Shown in pieces: positions 1-7,185 of a stretch of 24,439 nt of DNA. The first letter of the stretch is position 1. Every line of letters starts with the position of its first letter. The stretch is from Desulfobulbaceae bacterium (GTDB taxonomy: Bacteria; Desulfobacterota; Desulfobulbia; Desulfobulbales; Desulfobulbaceae), in the NCBI GenBank assembly GCA_026990725.1, contig JALXCX010000115.1:1-24439 (forward strand). Reading direction: 5' to 3'. A program made the position numbers and the translations under genes. The notes below the pieces were generated by a model. It was not told the DNA's origin. It worked only from the letters and a program-made list of their open reading frames with translations, and made no database searches.

Positions 1-58
1 TGATCGCAGCCAGTGCAACTTTTGATTTTAGTTCATTACTGTAACGTTTTCTTTTCAT
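1..58 (-). CDS. IS3-family transposase OrfA, N-terminal 19 residues only
   Basis: ATG lies at 58-56, with a Shine-Dalgarno-like GAGGG about six bases upstream. The visible peptide is MKRKRYSNELKSKVALAAI, the basic lead-in to the helix-turn-helix of IS3-family OrfA proteins. OrfA binds the element ends, and in this family is usually fused to the OrfB integrase domain by programmed frameshifting. Neither OrfB nor the slippery site is in the window, so whether the element is intact cannot be judged. Confidence 0.7.
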   Translation of the reverse strand, partial: MKRKRYSNELKSKVALAAI

Positions 59-121
59 GGATACCCTCGTATTGAACAGTGTGGATTCTACCTTAACACG
101 CTGTCTCATTTTCTGGGTCCA
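1..121 (-). mobile_element. Edge of an IS3-family insertion sequence (partial)
   Basis: The first 58 bases read on the minus strand give the N-terminus of an IS3-type OrfA. The element is cut by the left edge of the window. Upstream of that start, the minus strand at 121-101 reads TGGACCCAGAAAATGAGACAG. It begins with TG, as IS3-family terminal inverted repeats do, so the probable outer end is base 121. The right copy of the repeat and the target duplication are outside the window, so the boundary is an inference. Family assignment is fairly good; the subgroup is not resolved. Confidence 0.7.
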
Positions 122-183
122 CTATAGATTGTCTCTTAAGCTCTGCTCGAACTCAGGGTGCTGATTCATTTTGAGGGTGAAGA

Positions 184-210
184 TAAAAAAGATAAAGGCT
201 GCACAGAGCC
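184..210 (-). terminator. Weak candidate terminator after mscS
   Basis: Read on the minus strand downstream of the mscS stop there is a short hairpin (GGCT, loop CTGTGC, AGCC; plus-strand 197-210) followed by a T-rich run (plus-strand A-rich 184-196). The stem is only four base pairs, so this is tentative. The rest of 122-250 holds no gene that I can see. Confidence 0.3.
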
Positions 211-250
211 GTGTGTAGAGGTGATGGTCTGGAAATATTAAACCGGGGAT

Positions 251-1360
251 CTAGTCGATTATAATTCCTGGTTTGTTCTCTTTTGATACTGGTTGCAAAT
301 GAACACTATGTTGCGGAAATGGAATTTCAATACTTTTTTCATTAAAAGCCGAGTGAATCATTTTGAGCAGGTTATGCGTTTCTCTGCCCCTGTGGCGGGG
401 ATCCTGAACCCAAACCAGTAACTGGAACAGGATGGCCGAATCTGCAAAACTACGCACACGGACACGGGGTTCCGGTTTTTCCGCCAGAGCCCGGTTTTCT
501 TTTGCAACATTAAGAAGGGTTTTCTCCACCAGGCGCAGGTCACTGTCGTAGGCGACCCCAACGTCAATGCGAATCCGGTACAGGGGTTGGGGGGCTGATT
601 GATTGATGATTTTAGTGGTGGACATTATGGAGTTTGGGACAGTAATGAGAATATCATCGCGTGTTTTAATCTTTGTTGAGCGAATACCAACCTCTACCAC
701 CTCGCCGCGTTCACCGGTATCAAGGATGATATAATCCCCGACCTTATAAGCCGCGTCGACAAACAGAGCGATTCCGCCGAAGAAGTTGGCCAATGTGTCT
801 TTTGCGGCAAGGGCAATAGCAATACCGATAATCCCTGCTGAGGCAAAAAGCGGTGTAAGGTTAACATCCCAGATAACAAGCCCCCATAAAATGCCGGTAA
901 AGAGTAGCAGAATACGGGAAATATTTTTGATCATGTAGAAATGGGTTTTGTCAATTTTCTGCAAAACCCAGTTCATATTTACTTCATTCATGGCCGTGAT
1001 TTCCTGAATGAGCGAAATCCACCAGACCATGAGAACCAGTGTTTTAATAATCCTTGGCAGAATGGTTATCCAGGGAGGTGGTAGGGCAGGGGTAAGGAGT
1101 ACTGCATGGGACACGCCAAGTAGAAAGACAGTCCAGCAGATTGGGCGATGGACAATGTCCATGATGCGTTCATCGGCCTGCCATTTGGTACGGGCCGCTA
1201 GGCGGAGCAGGAGCTTGTCAATAAAAAGGTCAGAAAGTTTGGCCAGAAAACCATAAAAGACGATAAGTAAAAGGCGCTCGGCAAGGTGGTACTGGTTGAA
1301 TTCCTGAACAGAATAGAGGAGCTGGTTTTTTGTGATTTCCTGAAGAGTACCTATGTCCAT
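251..1360 (-). CDS. MscS-family small-conductance mechanosensitive channel
   Basis: 369-residue inner-membrane channel of the MscS family, which opens under membrane tension to release solutes on osmotic downshock. Hydrophobic segments lie at about residues 29-49, 73-93, 104-124 and 148-168. The pore-lining helix follows at about 172-200, with the Ala/Gly-rich pattern FASAGIIGIAIALAAKDTL and then NFFGGIALF. The beta domain follows, with VGDYIIL, a GEVVEVGIRSTKI stretch and VPNS, all family hallmarks. It has five membrane segments where E. coli MscS has three, so it is a larger member. ATG at 1360 has AGAGG four bases upstream. It lies 24 bases after the Trm112-like gene on the same strand, so the two are probably co-transcribed. 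The exact paralogue (ynaI, ybdG and so on) is not assigned. Confidence 0.93.
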   Translation of the reverse strand: MDIGTLQEITKNQLLYSVQEFNQYHLAERLLLIVFYGFLAKLSDLFIDKLLLRLAARTKWQADERIMDIVHRPICWTVFLLGVSHAVLLTPALPPPWITILPRIIKTLVLMVWWISLIQEITAMNEVNMNWVLQKIDKTHFYMIKNISRILLLFTGILWGLVIWDVNLTPLFASAGIIGIAIALAAKDTLANFFGGIALFVDAAYKVGDYIILDTGERGEVVEVGIRSTKIKTRDDILITVPNSIMSTTKIINQSAPQPLYRIRIDVGVAYDSDLRLVEKTLLNVAKENRALAEKPEPRVRVRSFADSAILFQLLVWVQDPRHRGRETHNLLKMIHSAFNEKSIEIPFPQHSVHLQPVSKENKPGIIID

Positions 1361-1384
1361 GCCTCTAGATCAATATCCTGATAA

Positions 1385-1564
1385 TCAGGAAGATTGCTCC
1401 TGCGCCAGAGGTTTTGCCTGATCAATAAGCATTATCGGGATGCCGTCATGTATTTCATATTGAAGGCTGCATTTTATGCAGATCAAGCCGTTTTCTTCTT
1501 TATTGAGTTGTACCGGACCTTTGCATTGTGGGCAGGCTAGAATGTCGAGTAATTCTTTCTTCAT
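1385..1564 (-). CDS. Trm112-family (YcaR-like) small zinc-ribbon protein
   Basis: A 59-residue protein beginning MKKELLDILACPQCKGPVQL. It matches the Trm112/YcaR family: DILACP near the start, a CPQC pair (C11, C14), a second pair CIKC (C29, C32) and then the GIPIMLID ending. The four cysteines suggest one bound zinc. In eukaryotes and archaea Trm112 is an activating subunit of methyltransferases; the bacterial proteins have no firmly established role. The open frame extends far upstream, but ATG at 1564 is chosen because GAGG sits five bases before it and the family starts here. It is the first gene of a likely two-gene unit with mscS. Confidence 0.88.
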   Translation of the reverse strand: MKKELLDILACPQCKGPVQLNKEENGLICIKCSLQYEIHDGIPIMLIDQAKPLAQEQSS

Positions 1565-1680
1565 AAGTACCTCGATGTGTGGGGTGTTATGTTTATTTTG
1601 AGCGTTAAAATAAGAGGTTGTGTGTGTTGATAAGTTTATAATGCTTTTGCTGAGCGGCACCGGCCAAGTGTATTTCCGGA

Positions 1681-1709
1681 TTGACGCTCTCTGTGAAAGG
1701 TCGTATACA
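1681..1709 (+). promoter_or_regulatory. Sigma-70-type promoter for the molybdopterin-binding gene
   Basis: TTGACG (1681-1686) and TATACA (1704-1709) are separated by exactly 17 bases, close to the housekeeping consensus. Transcription would start near 1716, leaving a leader of about 55 bases before ATG 1772. It lies in the 207-base divergent region between the Trm112-like gene and this gene. A perfect TATAAT also occurs at 1637-1642, but no matching -35 was found for it. Confidence 0.6.
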
Positions 1710-1771
1710 ATACCAATTGCACTCAGGCGATCATAATACCAGAAATTAATAAGTAGCAACACTAAAAGTCT

Positions 1772-2797
1772 ATGAAAAAGAGCATCCCGGTAGACCAGGC
1801 CGTTGGCATGGTCCTTCCGCATGATATAACTGAAATTGTCAAAGATGAATTTAAGGGCTGTGCCTTCAAGAAGGGGCATATCATCCGTCCTGAAGACGTG
1901 GAGCATCTGCGGCGGCTTGGCAAGGAGCATATTTATGTGCTTGAGTTGACAGAGGATGAAATCCATGAAAATGAAGCCGCCCGACTGCTGGTGGCAGCTC
2001 TTGCCGGAACCGGCGCAGAATATGACAATACCGTCGTTGAGGGAAAGGTTGCTGTAACAGCGGCCTGTGACGGTTTGTTGAAAATAAACAAGGAAGCGCT
2101 TCTGAGTTTTAATATGCTTGGCGAAGTCATGTGTGCCACGTTGCACACCAATACCCCTGTTAAAAAAGGAGAACAGATTGCTGCCTGTCGGCTGATTCCC
2201 CTGATTGGTCAACGGAATCTAGTGGCGGAGGCGGTGAAGACTGCTTCCGGAGGGGAGGCGGTTATCCGGGTTCTTCCTTTGAAAAAAGCGCAGGTCGGGC
2301 TGGTTATTACGGGAAGCGAAGTTTATTACGGGCGAATTAAGGATAAGTTTGAAGGGGTTCTGCGTAAAAAGCTTGCTGATTTTGGCTCAGAAGTGACCAT
2401 GGTTGCTTTTGCACCCGATGATCCCGAGCGTATTGCCGCTGAAATAACTCAATGTATCGCCCATGGGGCCAGCCTGATCGTCACTTCAGGGGGCATGTCG
2501 GTTGACCCGGATGACGTCACCAGGACAGGCATTGCACAGGCTGGCGCCGTGGAAACCGTGTATGGTACGCCTGTACTTCCCGGGGCCATGTTTTTAATAG
2601 GCCGTATAGGGGATGTGCCTGTTCTGGGAGTGCCGGCCTGCGGAATGTTTCATAAAATCACTGTACTTGATCTGATTCTGCCCCGGGTGCTTACCGGAGA
2701 AATGATCGGCCGTAAAGAGTTTGCCGACATGGGGCATGGTGGTTTATGCAGGAACTGTGAGCGCTGTCAGTACCCTGTTTGTAATTTTGGGAAATAG
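1772..2797 (+). CDS. Molybdopterin-binding domain protein with C-terminal four-Cys motif
   Basis: 341 residues. The region from about residue 185 on is a MoCF/MogA-MoeA-type molybdopterin-binding domain. Its signatures are VGLVITGSEVYYGRI, then TSGGMSVDPDDVT, then PVLPGAMFLIG and GVPACGMFHK. This fold binds molybdopterin or adenylylated molybdopterin in cofactor assembly. The N-terminal half resembles the start of MoeA-like proteins (PVDQAVGMVLPHDIT). Unlike MoeA it ends in GGLCRNCERCQYPVC (C326, C329, C332, C337), which could hold zinc or an iron-sulfur centre. The Shine-Dalgarno before ATG 1772 is weak. No molybdoenzyme genes are adjacent, so the substrate enzyme is unknown. I recall similar Cys-tailed proteins in anaerobes but cannot name a characterised one. 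Confidence 0.85.
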   Translation: MKKSIPVDQAVGMVLPHDITEIVKDEFKGCAFKKGHIIRPEDVEHLRRLGKEHIYVLELTEDEIHENEAARLLVAALAGTGAEYDNTVVEGKVAVTAACDGLLKINKEALLSFNMLGEVMCATLHTNTPVKKGEQIAACRLIPLIGQRNLVAEAVKTASGGEAVIRVLPLKKAQVGLVITGSEVYYGRIKDKFEGVLRKKLADFGSEVTMVAFAPDDPERIAAEITQCIAHGASLIVTSGGMSVDPDDVTRTGIAQAGAVETVYGTPVLPGAMFLIGRIGDVPVLGVPACGMFHKITVLDLILPRVLTGEMIGRKEFADMGHGGLCRNCERCQYPVCNFGK

Positions 2798-2834
2798 TGG
2801 TACTCCCTGCAGTTGCGCCCCTTACGCGTAGCGT

Positions 2835-2863
2835 TTGTAATTTGGTCATGCAAATGGTATTAT
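2835..2863 (+). promoter_or_regulatory. Candidate promoter for the delta-60 repeat gene
   Basis: TTGTAA (2835-2840) and TATTAT (2858-2863) are 17 bases apart, giving a predicted start near 2870. The transcript would carry a leader of about 127 bases that includes the two-hairpin element. A second -10-like TATACT at 2871-2876 has no good -35. Moderate support only. Confidence 0.42.
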
Positions 2864-2906
2864 AGAAAGGTATACTGTTTTGCCGATTTTTTTTATTCTG
2901 GGGTTC

Positions 2907-2996
2907 ATACCCTGCCCTTTGAGGCGTAAAGAACTATTGATGCCCGTCAGTTTGCGACGGGACGGTTTATTTTACTTTTTGCAGGAGAGATTTTCC
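2907..2996 (+). promoter_or_regulatory. Structured 5' leader element, copy A (two hairpins to Shine-Dalgarno)
   Basis: Hairpin 1 pairs TGCC (2913-2916) with GGCG (2923-2926) around the loop CTTTGA. A linker GTAAAGAACTATTGAT follows. Hairpin 2 pairs CCCGTC (2943-2948) with GACGGG (2956-2961). A T-rich stretch and the Shine-Dalgarno GCAGGAGAG then lead to ATG 2997. The same arrangement, with the same linker and Shine-Dalgarno block, occurs upstream of acpP at 17304-17389. Hairpin 2 differs in sequence but not in pairing. I do not recognise a known riboswitch class. It could be a leader RNA, a protein-binding site or a dispersed repeat. Confidence 0.55.
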
Positions 2997-5576
2997 ATGA
3001 ACATTCGAACTCTTCGTTTGATCTGCCTGTGTTGTATATTTTTTGTGTTGAGTATTTCCAGTGCCTTTGCTGTTACTCTGGATCAAACGTTTGGCAATGA
3101 TGGTCGAGTCGCTGTTGAACTCGGTGTGTATGGCGAACGTGCCAATGCCGTAGCGGTTCAGCCCGATGGCAAAATCGTAGTGGCCGGCTCTTCCTCAAAT
3201 GCCGCTGACCATGATTTTATGCTGTTTCGTCTGCTGGCAGATGGATCGCTTGACCCGGATTTTAACTATGACGGCACAGTCACCACCGCTGTGGGATCTG
3301 GCGATGACGAGGCTTTGGCTCTTGTTCTCCAGGATGATGGTAAAATTTTGGCTGTCGGTTACAGCAGTAATGAATCTGACCGGGATTTTGCCCTGGTGCG
3401 CTACAACAGTGATGGTTCTCTTGACCGTAATTTTGGTGAGGAAGGCATCGTGGTTACCCCGGTTGGCAACAGTGATGACGAAATAACAGGTGTTGCTTTG
3501 CAGGAAGACGGTGCAGCCATTGTCACGGGTTCAGCTAAGGGGACAACCGGACGAGTTCTGGTCCTTGCAAGATATCTTGATGATGGTTCCCTTGATAAGG
3601 ATTTTGCGGAACAGGGATTTTCTTTTACCGGTGTAGGAGATGATGCGCAGGCTGAAAGTGTAGCTATTCAGAAAGATCAGAAACTGGTTGTCTCCGGCTC
3701 TTATGTTGAGGGGGAAAAACTTGGCATGATGGTCGTCGGATTTGACGAAAATGGTTTGCTTGATGAAGATTTTGGTCAATACGGCATAGCCATCTCAGCT
3801 GATGGAACGATGCAGAGTGAAGGGTATGGCATGATCATCCGGAAGGATGGAGCTATTTTAGTTGCGGGCTCTGTAGGTATAGATGGCGAGCGTGATGCCG
3901 CTCTGTTTCAGTTTACCGATGATGGCAAGGTTGATAAAGAATTTGACAAAGACGGCGTGCTTGTGACCTCTGTCGGGCCGGATGATGATGTGTTATATGA
4001 TGTTATTGAAATTGAGTCTGGAATTGCTGCCAGTGGTTATGCCGCTAAAGAAAATGTCAAAGAATTTCTTTTAATTAATTATACGGACTCCGGAGTTACG
4101 GTAAAAAAGGATCTACTGCGCAAAGAAAAAAAGGTTGAAGAAGATTCTCCTGCCTGGCTGCGCATCTCTGAGCTGTTTGTGGAAGATTCTTTTACTGAAA
4201 TGCAGGAGGAAGATCATCTGGGTGAGCTGAAAGCAGAAGTGCTGACCACAGCGTTTACCGATGATGAGGATTTTGCAACCGCTTTAGCTGCCCGGGGAGA
4301 CTCCGGAATCGTGACAGTGGGCATTATGTCCACTGGTGATATCCCGCATGCGGGTATTTCAAGTTACAGCCTGCAGCAAAATCAAAACAGCGAAGATGAG
4401 GCAGATGACCCACGGGCATTAACAAAAGGCAGTCAATCCATCATTACCGGAGAACCCTATGAAGTGACTCGAACAACGGCAGTCATTCCGGTAACCATTT
4501 ATTCGGATCTTGGTACTGTCACAGAGCGGGGGATAGTTTTCAGCACGTATCCCAATCCAACAGTGGGGGGCGTTGCTGCTTCAGATAAAAAAAAGGAGAA
4601 TCCGGGAGATGAGCCCATATTAACGAATCTGTTGCCCAGTGGTAATGTGAAACCCGCAGACAAGATTACCTTGCAGGTAACAACAAATGTCGCCGCTACC
4701 TGCAAGTGGTCTGTCACACCAGGCACTGAGTTTAAAGATATGGACAATACTTTTGAGACGACTGGCAGAACCAACCACTCACATAGTTTATCAAATCTCA
4801 AGATTCGTTCTGCCCCCTACAAGTATTATGTCAGGTGCCAGGATGCAGCTGGTACAGCCAACTCAAAAGATGCTATAATTTCATTTACTGTTAACAGTTT
4901 TGCAGAATCGGTTTTTTCACATAGCTCCCTGCAGGATGTGATCAGTCGCCCCTTGGAAAGTATTGGCGGATTTTTTGTTTCTTCGGCTTACGCAGCAGTA
5001 GGAGATGAAGCACTTCCAGGGGATTCGGCAACCACAGCTCAAGATTCAAAGGGTAAGGATTCGGCTTTTTTTCAAGCCCAGAAGGATGGTTTTTCAGAAG
5101 AGGGCCGTCTGAAAGAAGGCGGTGGCACCGGGACCTTTACAGCCAAGCTCGATAATCTGAAGCCTGGATCGTTTTTTTATGCCAGAGCTTATGCCATAGT
5201 TGAGGGAAAGACTTATTACGGTAATACCGTAGGTTTCAGGACTTCTGATTCCTGCTTTATTGCAACGGCTGCCTTTGGCTCAGTCTTCCACCCGACAGTC
5301 CATCTGTTACGAGAGTTCAGGGATAGTTTCATGCTCACCAATTCGGTTGGCCGTTTTTTTGTCCGGCAGTATTATCATTTTTCTCCTCCGATTGCTGATG
5401 TTATTGCAACAGATTCTCTGTTACGTTTTATTGTCCGGGTTTTACTTCTGCCGTTAATCGGCCTGGCCTGGTTGGCCCTGCAGCTGGGAACAGTGAAGAG
5501 TGTTGTGCTTCTGGTGGTTGGTGTAGGCTGGATGGTGCATGTTTGCAAGTCCGCTTTTATGTTGCGAAGTGTTTAA
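2997..5576 (+). CDS. Secreted delta-60 repeat protein with CFI-box C-terminal domain
   Basis: 859 residues. The N-terminus (residues 1-25, hydrophobic core, ending SAFA) is a Sec signal peptide. Six delta-60-type repeats start at residues 28, 85, 142, 199, 255 and 312, with periods of 57, 57, 57, 56 and 57. Each begins LDxxFGxxG and contains PDGKIVVAG-like and DGSLD motifs. These repeats are expected to form beta-propeller blades. Two fibronectin/Ig-like stretches follow (roughly 480-670 and 690-750). CFIATAAFGS at 753-762 opens a CFI-box C-terminal region with LREFRD and SPPIAD, then two hydrophobic segments at the end, a sorting or anchoring type tail. ATG 2997 is preferred over an in-frame TTG at 2880 because it has GGAGAG at the right distance and starts the signal peptide. 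It lies 58 bases before gspG and may be a substrate of that secretion system. Its function is unknown. Confidence 0.88.
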   Translation: MNIRTLRLICLCCIFFVLSISSAFAVTLDQTFGNDGRVAVELGVYGERANAVAVQPDGKIVVAGSSSNAADHDFMLFRLLADGSLDPDFNYDGTVTTAVGSGDDEALALVLQDDGKILAVGYSSNESDRDFALVRYNSDGSLDRNFGEEGIVVTPVGNSDDEITGVALQEDGAAIVTGSAKGTTGRVLVLARYLDDGSLDKDFAEQGFSFTGVGDDAQAESVAIQKDQKLVVSGSYVEGEKLGMMVVGFDENGLLDEDFGQYGIAISADGTMQSEGYGMIIRKDGAILVAGSVGIDGERDAALFQFTDDGKVDKEFDKDGVLVTSVGPDDDVLYDVIEIESGIAASGYAAKENVKEFLLINYTDSGVTVKKDLLRKEKKVEEDSPAWLRISELFVEDSFTEMQEEDHLGELKAEVLTTAFTDDEDFATALAARGDSGIVTVGIMSTGDIPHAGISSYSLQQNQNSEDEADDPRALTKGSQSIITGEPYEVTRTTAVIPVTIYSDLGTVTERGIVFSTYPNPTVGGVAASDKKKENPGDEPILTNLLPSGNVKPADKITLQVTTNVAATCKWSVTPGTEFKDMDNTFETTGRTNHSHSLSNLKIRSAPYKYYVRCQDAAGTANSKDAIISFTVNSFAESVFSHSSLQDVISRPLESIGGFFVSSAYAAVGDEALPGDSATTAQDSKGKDSAFFQAQKDGFSEEGRLKEGGGTGTFTAKLDNLKPGSFFYARAYAIVEGKTYYGNTVGFRTSDSCFIATAAFGSVFHPTVHLLREFRDSFMLTNSVGRFFVRQYYHFSPPIADVIATDSLLRFIVRVLLLPLIGLAWLALQLGTVKSVVLLVVGVGWMVHVCKSAFMLRSV

Positions 5577-5634
5577 CCAGGTGTGATTTAAAAGGAAATT
5601 TTTTGAGAACAAGCAGAGAATTAAGGTAGAAAGA

Positions 5635-6096
5635 ATGCGACAGGTCAGGAAAACAAAAAAAATAATACTTACGTCCAACCACGGCTTTACCTTGATAGAG
5701 CTGATGGTTGTTATGGTGATTCTCGGTATTCTTGCGGGCTTGATTGTCCCCAGAATCATGGACAGACCGGAAGAGGCCCGGCGAACCAAAGCCGCAGTGG
5801 ACATACAGGCTCTTGAGCAGGCTTTAAAGCTATACAAGCTTGATAATGGTCGCTACCCGACAACGGATCAGGGCCTGTTGGCTCTGGTTGATCCTCCTTC
5901 GGTCGGCAGGCTGGCCAAAAAATGGCGGAATGGCGGCTATCTTGATAAATCCAGAGTACCCAAGGATCCTTGGGATAATGGTTTTGTTTATATTTCTCCC
6001 GGGTTGCATGGAGATTTTGATTTAATGTCCTACGGACCCGATGGTGAACCCGGCGGTGAAGGGCAGGATGCCGATATTAATAACTGGGAGTTGTGA
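5635..6096 (+). CDS. gspG: Type II secretion major pseudopilin GspG
   Basis: 153 residues. The prepilin signal is a basic leader ending in G17, then FTLIELMVVMVILGILAGL with glutamate at +5 (E22), the site processed and N-methylated by prepilin peptidase. The GspG body is recognisable: TKAAVDIQALEQALKLYKLD, then GRYPTTDQGL, DPWDNGFVY and a GPDGEPGGEG calcium-loop end. GspG polymerises into the periplasmic pseudopilus that pushes folded substrates through the outer-membrane secretin. It is the first of three pseudopilin genes in a row. No secretin (GspD), ATPase (GspE) or GspF gene is in the window, so the rest of the machine must be encoded elsewhere. Confidence 0.93.
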   Translation: MRQVRKTKKIILTSNHGFTLIELMVVMVILGILAGLIVPRIMDRPEEARRTKAAVDIQALEQALKLYKLDNGRYPTTDQGLLALVDPPSVGRLAKKWRNGGYLDKSRVPKDPWDNGFVYISPGLHGDFDLMSYGPDGEPGGEGQDADINNWEL

Positions 6097-6193
6097 TATC
6101 TCAGAATCAATTGCTCTGCCGCAGGTGGATACGGGTTCGAAAAGATATTACGTTCCATGGGGCAAGGGTGAACCAAGTTAAACAAAAAATCCA

Positions 6194-6739
6194 TTGTGCC
6201 TATTGAAGTTCTATTCCAGAGAAACCGATAAAGGGTTTACGCTTATTGAGCTCATTGTGGTCATGGCCCTGATGACCACAATGACAGCCTTTGCCGTTCC
6301 AAAAATACGTTCCAGCCTGTTTACAAATCAGCTCAGGTCTACGGCACGTCAGTTTATCGGTCTCATTGCTGAAACAGGTCAACAGGCAAGATCACAAAGA
6401 GTACCAGTTGTGCTTCGCTATGATCGAAAAAACCATTTATTCACCACTTCTCCCGAGTCATCAATAGCACGGGATAAAACAAAATCGTATTCTTCTGTTC
6501 ATGTTGGGGATTCAGTGCAGGTCGTTGATGTGGCGACTGCCCACGCAGGGAAGAAAGATATTGGCAACCTGGCAATCCGCTTCAGCAGCCGCGGATATGT
6601 GGATAAAACCGTTGTTCATTTTCGTGATGACAATGGCGATGAAATGAGTATCATTCTGTCGCCGTTTCTTGGGGTAACCCGTGTGCTGGAAGGCTATGTC
6701 ACTCTTGACGAAGATACCATAACTACTGCAGGTCGATAA
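6194..6739 (+). CDS. gspH: Type II secretion minor pseudopilin GspH-like
   Basis: 181 residues with the class III signal KGFTLIELIVVMALMTTM (cleavage after G14, E19 at +5), followed by a GspH-like soluble domain containing an ARQFIGLIAETGQQARSQRVPV stretch, an RYD motif and a FSSRGYVDKTVVHF beta region. GspH is one of the minor pseudopilins at the pseudopilus. The start is uncertain: the frame is closed by TAA at 6179-6181, leaving only TTG at 6194 or TTG at 6203, both with poor Shine-Dalgarno sequences. The 97 bases after gspG hold no other gene. GspH is assigned from position and general form; sequence divergence in this family is high. Confidence 0.82.
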   Translation: MCLLKFYSRETDKGFTLIELIVVMALMTTMTAFAVPKIRSSLFTNQLRSTARQFIGLIAETGQQARSQRVPVVLRYDRKNHLFTTSPESSIARDKTKSYSSVHVGDSVQVVDVATAHAGKKDIGNLAIRFSSRGYVDKTVVHFRDDNGDEMSIILSPFLGVTRVLEGYVTLDEDTITTAGR

Positions 6740-6759
6740 CGTGCGGTTCTGGCAATAAA

Positions 6760-7185
6760 ATGATGTTTTTCTGGCCGTTACATAGAAAAAACAGGTCTGA
6801 TGGGTTTACCCTGCTGGAAGTGATGGTCGCCGTTGCGATTATTGCTATCTCTTTTGTTTCCCTGCTTGGTTCTCAATCCCAGAGTATTTCCTATGCAGCA
6901 ATTTCACGATTTGAGACTGTGGCCTCGCTTCTGGCCAGGCAAAAGATTGCGGAAATACAAGTAGCCGGTTTTGATGATGTACAGGCCGGGCAGGGCGATT
7001 TTGAAGGCGATTTTACAGATTTCCACTGGCAGGCAGAAGTAGAAGATCTCTCCGAGGACGATACCGGCATCCCGGGAGCTGAAGACATGCTTAAACTCGT
7101 TGCCCTGACTGTGAGCAGGGGCACTGATGAAGATATGGTGCTGCAGGTGCGCACTGTGGTCATGAAAAAAATCGAGGCAAAGTGA
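6760..7185 (+). CDS. gspI: Type II secretion minor pseudopilin GspI-like
   Basis: 141 residues. Leader MMFFWPLHRKNRSDG is cleaved before FTLLEVMVAVAIIAI (E20 at +5). The GspI pattern follows: SRFETVASLLARQKIAEI, an acidic middle and a final VRTVVMKK strand. GspI is a minor pseudopilin that forms the tip complex with GspJ and GspK. Those two genes usually follow directly; here they do not. The stop TGA (7183-7185) overlaps the GTG start of the kinase gene. Either of two adjacent ATG codons (6760, 6763) could be the start; the ribosome site is weak. Confidence 0.85.
   Translation: MMFFWPLHRKNRSDGFTLLEVMVAVAIIAISFVSLLGSQSQSISYAAISRFETVASLLARQKIAEIQVAGFDDVQAGQGDFEGDFTDFHWQAEVEDLSEDDTGIPGAEDMLKLVALTVSRGTDEDMVLQVRTVVMKKIEAK

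Noticed and set aside
1565..2212. Long minus-strand extension upstream of the Trm112-like start
   Set aside because: It runs antisense through the molybdopterin-binding gene and has no family features. The real start at 1564 has a Shine-Dalgarno and the family N-terminus.
2905..2970. Leader copy A as a cyclic-di-GMP (GEMM), fluoride or guanidine-II riboswitch
   Set aside because: The GEMM GAAA tetraloop and receptor, the fluoride pseudoknot core and the ACGR loops of guanidine-II are all absent. Only the two-hairpin outline recalls the last.
2880..2996. In-frame N-terminal extension of the delta-60 protein from TTG 2880
   Set aside because: It would bury the signal peptide 39 residues inside and translate through the two-hairpin leader. 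ATG 2997 has a good Shine-Dalgarno.
2997..4120. The 57-residue repeats as a DNA-level tandem repeat
   Set aside because: The repeats are clear at protein level but diverged in DNA, so they are old domain repeats and not a recent expansion.
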